Below are positions 60,958-64,000 of a stretch of 64,000 nucleotides of DNA, piece by piece. Position numbers and translations under genes: made by a program. The stretch covers positions 1,922,001-1,986,000 of the forward strand of contig CAWCPQ010000001.1 of the NCBI GenBank assembly GCA_963797535.1, given 5' to 3'. Under the pieces are notes generated by a model. It was not told the origin of the DNA, ran no database searches, and was given only the letters and a program-made list of their open reading frames with translations. Position 1 is the stretch's first letter. Each line of letters opens with the position of its first letter. The DNA comes from JAWWOL01 sp963797535 (lineage in GTDB: Bacteria > Actinomycetota > Actinomycetes > JAWWOL01).

Positions 60958-61704
60958 GTGCCCAAGAGCGTGCTTCGCGGCTGGCTGGTCGCCGTGGGCT
61001 GCCTGCTGGTCTCGGGACTGCTGTTGCGTTCGGCCTGGCTGCCGGGAGTACGCCCGAGTGGGCTCGGGACCGCGCTCGCACGCACCTCGCCTGACCGATC
61101 CCTGCCGCTCGTCCTCGCCCTGACCCTGTGCGCGCTGACCGGCTGGCTGGCGCTGACGATGACGTTCACCGTGCTCGCCCGTCTGCCGGGAGCGACCGGC
61201 CGGTGCGCGGCCAGGGCGCTGTCCCGGCTGGCACCGTTCGCGATGCGACGGCTGGCAGAGGTGCTGGTCGGAGCCACAACCGTGCTGGCCAGCACCGCCG
61301 GGGTCGCGCAGGCAGCACAGGTGCAACGGCCGGCTGCGGCAGAGCTGTCCGTCCGGCTGCCCAGCGGGCTCGACCGACCAGCGGCGCCGATGCGCACGGT
61401 CATCGTGCCGGCCGGACCGGCGGTCTCGCTCGACCGGCCGGTCGCGGACCCGGCGAGGGGCCTGAGCCTGCTGACCCACCAGCCGGCCGCTGCCCGTACA
61501 CCCGCTTCCCGCACAGCCGCAGCCGTCACCGTCCGCGTCGGCGACTCGCTGTGGGCGATCGCCGCCAGGGCGCTGCCTCGCGACGCGAGCCCGGAGCGGA
61601 TCGAGCGCTCGTGGCACCAGTGGTACCAGGCCAACCGTGGCGTCATCGGACCGGATCCCGGCCTCCTGCAGCCCGGCCAACTGCTCACCCCGCCCAGCCC
61701 CTGA
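60958..61704 (+). CDS. LysM-domain membrane protein
   Basis: This is a 248-residue protein: N-terminal TM segment (GWLVAVGCLLVSGLLLRSAWL), a second hydrophobic helix (LVLALTLCALTGWLALTMTFTVLA), then an extracellular part with a LysM motif at the C-terminus (AVTVRVGDSLWAIAARAL, WHQWYQANRGVIGPDPGLLQPGQLLTPPSP). It binds peptidoglycan and is found beside Rv3235-family genes in Actinobacteria. The GTG at 60958 follows CGGAGACC. A direct repeat lies just before the ribosome site. Confidence 0.85.
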   Translation: MPKSVLRGWLVAVGCLLVSGLLLRSAWLPGVRPSGLGTALARTSPDRSLPLVLALTLCALTGWLALTMTFTVLARLPGATGRCAARALSRLAPFAMRRLAEVLVGATTVLASTAGVAQAAQVQRPAAAELSVRLPSGLDRPAAPMRTVIVPAGPAVSLDRPVADPARGLSLLTHQPAAARTPASRTAAAVTVRVGDSLWAIAARALPRDASPERIERSWHQWYQANRGVIGPDPGLLQPGQLLTPPSP

Positions 61705-61734
61705 CCCACCCGCCCACCATCTCGAGGAGAGCTC

Positions 61735-62358
61735 ATGTCCACCGCCACCGACCTGTCGCTGCACGGCACGCGTAGCTTCGAGCCGCCGTACGACGACGAG
61801 CCGGGCGCGAGCACGGCGATGACCGACGGTTCGCTCGCCCTTGCGCTGCCGCTCCCGACCTCGGCAGCGACGGTGCCGGCGCTTCGACTGCTCACCGGTG
61901 GCCGAAGCGAACCGTCGGCCGAGCCGGCTCCTCAACCCCGGCGCAAGCCGGTCGCGAAGACAACGGCGAAGTCCGACGTCCGGCCAACGGCCCTGCCGGA
62001 GGCGCCGCCGGCCCGGTCGGACTCCCCGCTGCCGCCGGCCAGGGCGTACGGTGCCCGGCTCGTGCAGGTGCTGTCGGAGGCCTGCGCCGGGCAGCGACCG
62101 CTCACCCATCTCGCGCCGTACCTGTCCGGCGTCGTCTACGACCGGCTCGAACGGCACTTCGCGTCGACGCTGCGCGGCACCGGGGCTTCCGGCACCGGCA
62201 ACCGGGCCAGTGTGCGCTCGGTGCGGGTCTTCGAACCGGGCCGGGGCGTGGCCGAGGTGTCGGCCGTTGTTCGTCGCGGCGAGCGGATGGCGGCAATCGC
62301 GCTGCGGCTGGAGGGAGTCAACGGCCGCTGGCAGTGCACGGCTCTGCAGATCGGGTGA
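61735..62358 (+). CDS. Rv3235-family protein
   Basis: This is a 207-residue protein with a disordered Ala/Pro-rich N-terminal half (to about 100) and a conserved C-terminal domain (RLVQVLSEACAGQRPLTHLAPYLSGVVYDRLERHFAST, then RVFEPGRGVAEVSAVVRRGERMAAIALRLEGVNGRWQCTALQIG), matching the Rv3235 (DUF6459) family. Role unknown; often near secA. It follows the LysM gene by 30 bases with GAGGAGAGCTC as ribosome site, forming a two-gene unit. Confidence 0.9.
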   Translation: MSTATDLSLHGTRSFEPPYDDEPGASTAMTDGSLALALPLPTSAATVPALRLLTGGRSEPSAEPAPQPRRKPVAKTTAKSDVRPTALPEAPPARSDSPLPPARAYGARLVQVLSEACAGQRPLTHLAPYLSGVVYDRLERHFASTLRGTGASGTGNRASVRSVRVFEPGRGVAEVSAVVRRGERMAAIALRLEGVNGRWQCTALQIG

Positions 62359-62390
62359 GCACATCGGCTGAGCGGGATAGCCTCAGCCCC

Positions 62391-62915
62391 ATGCTGCTGC
62401 ACGGCGTGCGAGTGACGTTGGAGCCGCTCGCACCCGAGCACGTCGAAGCGCTGCGCCGCATCCGGCGTACCCCTGAGGTTGCCTTCCGTTGGTACGACGT
62501 GACGCTCGAGCCGGACTGGCCGTTCGACGACGAGGACTGCGCGAAGTTCGCCATCGTCTGCGACAACGCGGTGGTCGGCTTCATCCAGTACGTCGAGGAG
62601 AGCGAGCCGCACTACCGCGAGGCGGCGATCGACATCCTGGTCGACCCCGCACTGCACAACCGCGGTATCGGGCGGGACGCCGTCGCGACCTTGGCCGCGC
62701 ACCTGATCGACGACCGTGGGCATCATCGGCTGTCCATCGACCCGGCCGCTGACAACGAAGCGGCGATCCGGTGCTACGCCTCCGTCGGCTTCAAGCCGGT
62801 CGGCATCGCCCGGCAGCAGGAGCAGGACGCCGATGGCCGAGGATGGCACGACGCCCTGCTCATGGACCTGCTGGCCGAGGAGCTGGTACGGCCGAAGCGT
62901 TCCAGCAACGACTAG
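62391..62915 (+). CDS. GNAT-family N-acetyltransferase
   Basis: This is a 174-residue acetyl-CoA-dependent acetyltransferase. Motif A is ILVDPALHNRGIGRDAVATLAAHLIDDRGHHRLSIDPAADNEAAIRCYASVGFKPVG, the pyrophosphate-binding loop RGIGR being intact. The order resembles AAC(6')-like proteins, but aminoglycoside specificity cannot be claimed. The ATG at 62391 is 32 bases after the Rv3235 gene. Its stop overlaps the convergent xylanase gene by 4 bases. Confidence 0.88.
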   Translation: MLLHGVRVTLEPLAPEHVEALRRIRRTPEVAFRWYDVTLEPDWPFDDEDCAKFAIVCDNAVVGFIQYVEESEPHYREAAIDILVDPALHNRGIGRDAVATLAAHLIDDRGHHRLSIDPAADNEAAIRCYASVGFKPVGIARQQEQDADGRGWHDALLMDLLAEELVRPKRSSND

Positions 62916-64000
62916 CGGGCACCGACCCCCGTCCGGTGCGGTGCACCGTATGCGGCCAGCTTCAGGTCCTGCTGCAGTGCAAAGAACGCCGGCTTGGGAT
63001 TGAGGTCGGTGTCGTACAACGTGGCGTAGCCCTCTCCGGTGAAGAAGCCCGGAACCCAGGAGTCTGCGTCGCCGAATCCCCAGACGGTGAAGGAGATGCA
63101 GCTGCGCACGGCCAGGCACGCCTTGAGCATCTGGTCGAACTCGTACGGCTGCGCGAACAAGGCCAGGTTGTCCGTCGGGGTCTGCTTGTTGTCCGTGGTC
63201 TCGACGAAGGTGCGGACGTCAGCCTCGGTGATCGCGACCTTCAGGCCCAGCCGGGCGTAGCGCTGCAGGTCGGACTTCATGAGCGTCGGGAAGCCGTACT
63301 GGGTGTCCAGGTGGCCCTGGTCGCCGACAGCGCCGATCGGGACGTGCTGCGCGATGAGGGACTTCACGAACGCGTAGGCGGCGTCGCTCTTGGCGTTGGA
63401 GCCATCCTCACCGGCGATGTTGTAGTCGTTGTAGACCAGGATCGCCTTCGGGTCAGCGGCGTGCGCCCACCGGAAGGCGTCAGCGATGACGCCTTGACCG
63501 AGGTGCTGGATCCAGAAGTCGTTCGGATTGAGCGTCGACGGGTTGGCGTCGGTGAAGAACTCGTTGGCGACGTCCCACTGCCAGATCTTGCCCTTGAAGT
63601 GGGTCACCTCGTCGGTGACGTGCTTGTGCAGCAAGCTCCTCAGCTGCGCGTCGGAGATGGTGCCGTTGCCGACGCCGGTGGTCAGCCAGTCGGGCAGCTG
63701 GTTGTGCCAGAGCAGCACATGACCACGGACGAGCTGGTGGTGCTTGTGCGCGTACGAGACGAGCCGATCAGCAGCTGACCAGTCATAGCTGCCCCTGGTG
63801 GGTTCCACGACCTGCCACTTCATCTCATTGCCGGGTGTGACGGCCGAGAACTGCTGGGCGAGCACCGTGTTGTAGGCCGGGGTGTCCAGGTCGAACGGGA
63901 TCACAGCGCTGCCGATGCGCAGCCCGACCTTGGCAGCAAGAGCGCGCAACGAGTCAGCCGGTACGTGGACGGAACCGCCGTGCCGGTCGTGATTGACGGA
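62912..64000 (-). CDS. GH10 endo-1,4-beta-xylanase, N-terminus beyond window edge
   Basis: This enzyme hydrolyses beta-1,4-xylan. The frame is open to the right edge, so the N-terminus and any signal peptide or carbohydrate-binding module are missing; at least 362 residues are present. GH10 landmarks: VTPGNEMKWQVVEP, LVRGHVLLWHNQLPDW, IWQWDVANEFF (acid/base Glu), YNDYNI, VPIGAVGDQGHL, ITEADVRT (nucleophile Glu), and FTVWGFGDADSW near the C-terminus. With the GH2 beta-mannosidase 21 kb away it points to plant-polysaccharide use. Confidence 0.94.
   Translation of the reverse strand, partial: SVNHDRHGGSVHVPADSLRALAAKVGLRIGSAVIPFDLDTPAYNTVLAQQFSAVTPGNEMKWQVVEPTRGSYDWSAADRLVSYAHKHHQLVRGHVLLWHNQLPDWLTTGVGNGTISDAQLRSLLHKHVTDEVTHFKGKIWQWDVANEFFTDANPSTLNPNDFWIQHLGQGVIADAFRWAHAADPKAILVYNDYNIAGEDGSNAKSDAAYAFVKSLIAQHVPIGAVGDQGHLDTQYGFPTLMKSDLQRYARLGLKVAITEADVRTFVETTDNKQTPTDNLALFAQPYEFDQMLKACLAVRSCISFTVWGFGDADSWVPGFFTGEGYATLYDTDLNPKPAFFALQQDLKLAAYGAPHRTGVGAR

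Overview
The window is chromosomal DNA from a high-G+C Actinomycetota. The evidence is pervasive G/C third positions with long open antisense frames, many GTG starts, ATGA/GTGA gene overlaps, several apparently leaderless genes, and marker neighbourhoods typical of the phylum: prfB / ftsE-ftsX / S41 protease / smpB / ssrA, a BldC-like small MerR protein, an Rv3235-family protein beside a LysM protein, a PadR gene with its small companion, and a GlnR-like box. Genus and family cannot be fixed from this sequence. No insertion sequence, prophage, CRISPR array or tRNA was found; the only structural RNA seen is tmRNA.

Layout. 0-3.2 kb: a SulP transporter cut by the left edge, an ABC exporter pair, then tmRNA. 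3.4-5.1 kb: a small orphan gene, then a self-contained HTH / Clp-N-domain / DUF998 operon whose promoter overlaps two matching palindromes. 5.2-12.0 kb: core block of a penicillin-binding protein, smpB, S41 protease, ftsX, ftsE and prfB. 12.2-16.7 kb: a metallo-beta-lactamase-fold enzyme, an RHH regulator plus DUF4097 pair (both apparently frameshifted), AlkB, glutaminase, and a PadR operon with an in-frame fusion. 16.8-21.4 kb: a Tad pilus operon (tadA, B, C, a pilin-like gene and three TadE/G-like minor subunits). 21.6-27.9 kb: lipoprotein, peptidoglycan amidase, DedA, GlgX, and a secreted protein divergent from an ECF sigma/anti-sigma pair, with matching promoters on both sides.

27.9-35.1 kb is the most distinctive block. 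It is a tightly overlapping operon of a family-5 solute-binding lipoprotein, a lactonase-type metallo-hydrolase, a PfkB kinase fused to a LOG phosphoribohydrolase, and two amidohydrolase deaminases, divergent from a GntR/FCD regulator. It reads as an uptake and salvage route for a modified nucleoside or base. 35.2-41.8 kb: HxlR/azoreductase pair, a subtilase with an alpha/beta-hydrolase, and a GH2 beta-mannosidase. 41.8-47.6 kb: a double-RCK potassium channel, type III glutamine synthetase with a GlnR-like box, and a conserved protein of unknown role. 47.6-57.0 kb: unknown cell-surface genes, a GAF regulator, the P5C dehydrogenase operon, a PhyH dioxygenase and trehalose-6-phosphate synthase. 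57.0-59.5 kb: CpaE- and CpaB-like Tad genes, 36 kb from the main Tad operon, and a BldC-like regulator. 59.6-64.0 kb: small conserved genes, the LysM/Rv3235 pair, a GNAT acetyltransferase, and a GH10 xylanase cut by the right edge.

There is no gene-free stretch over 300 bases. The largest non-coding intervals hold tmRNA (2710-3411) and the glutamine synthetase upstream region (45922-46162).
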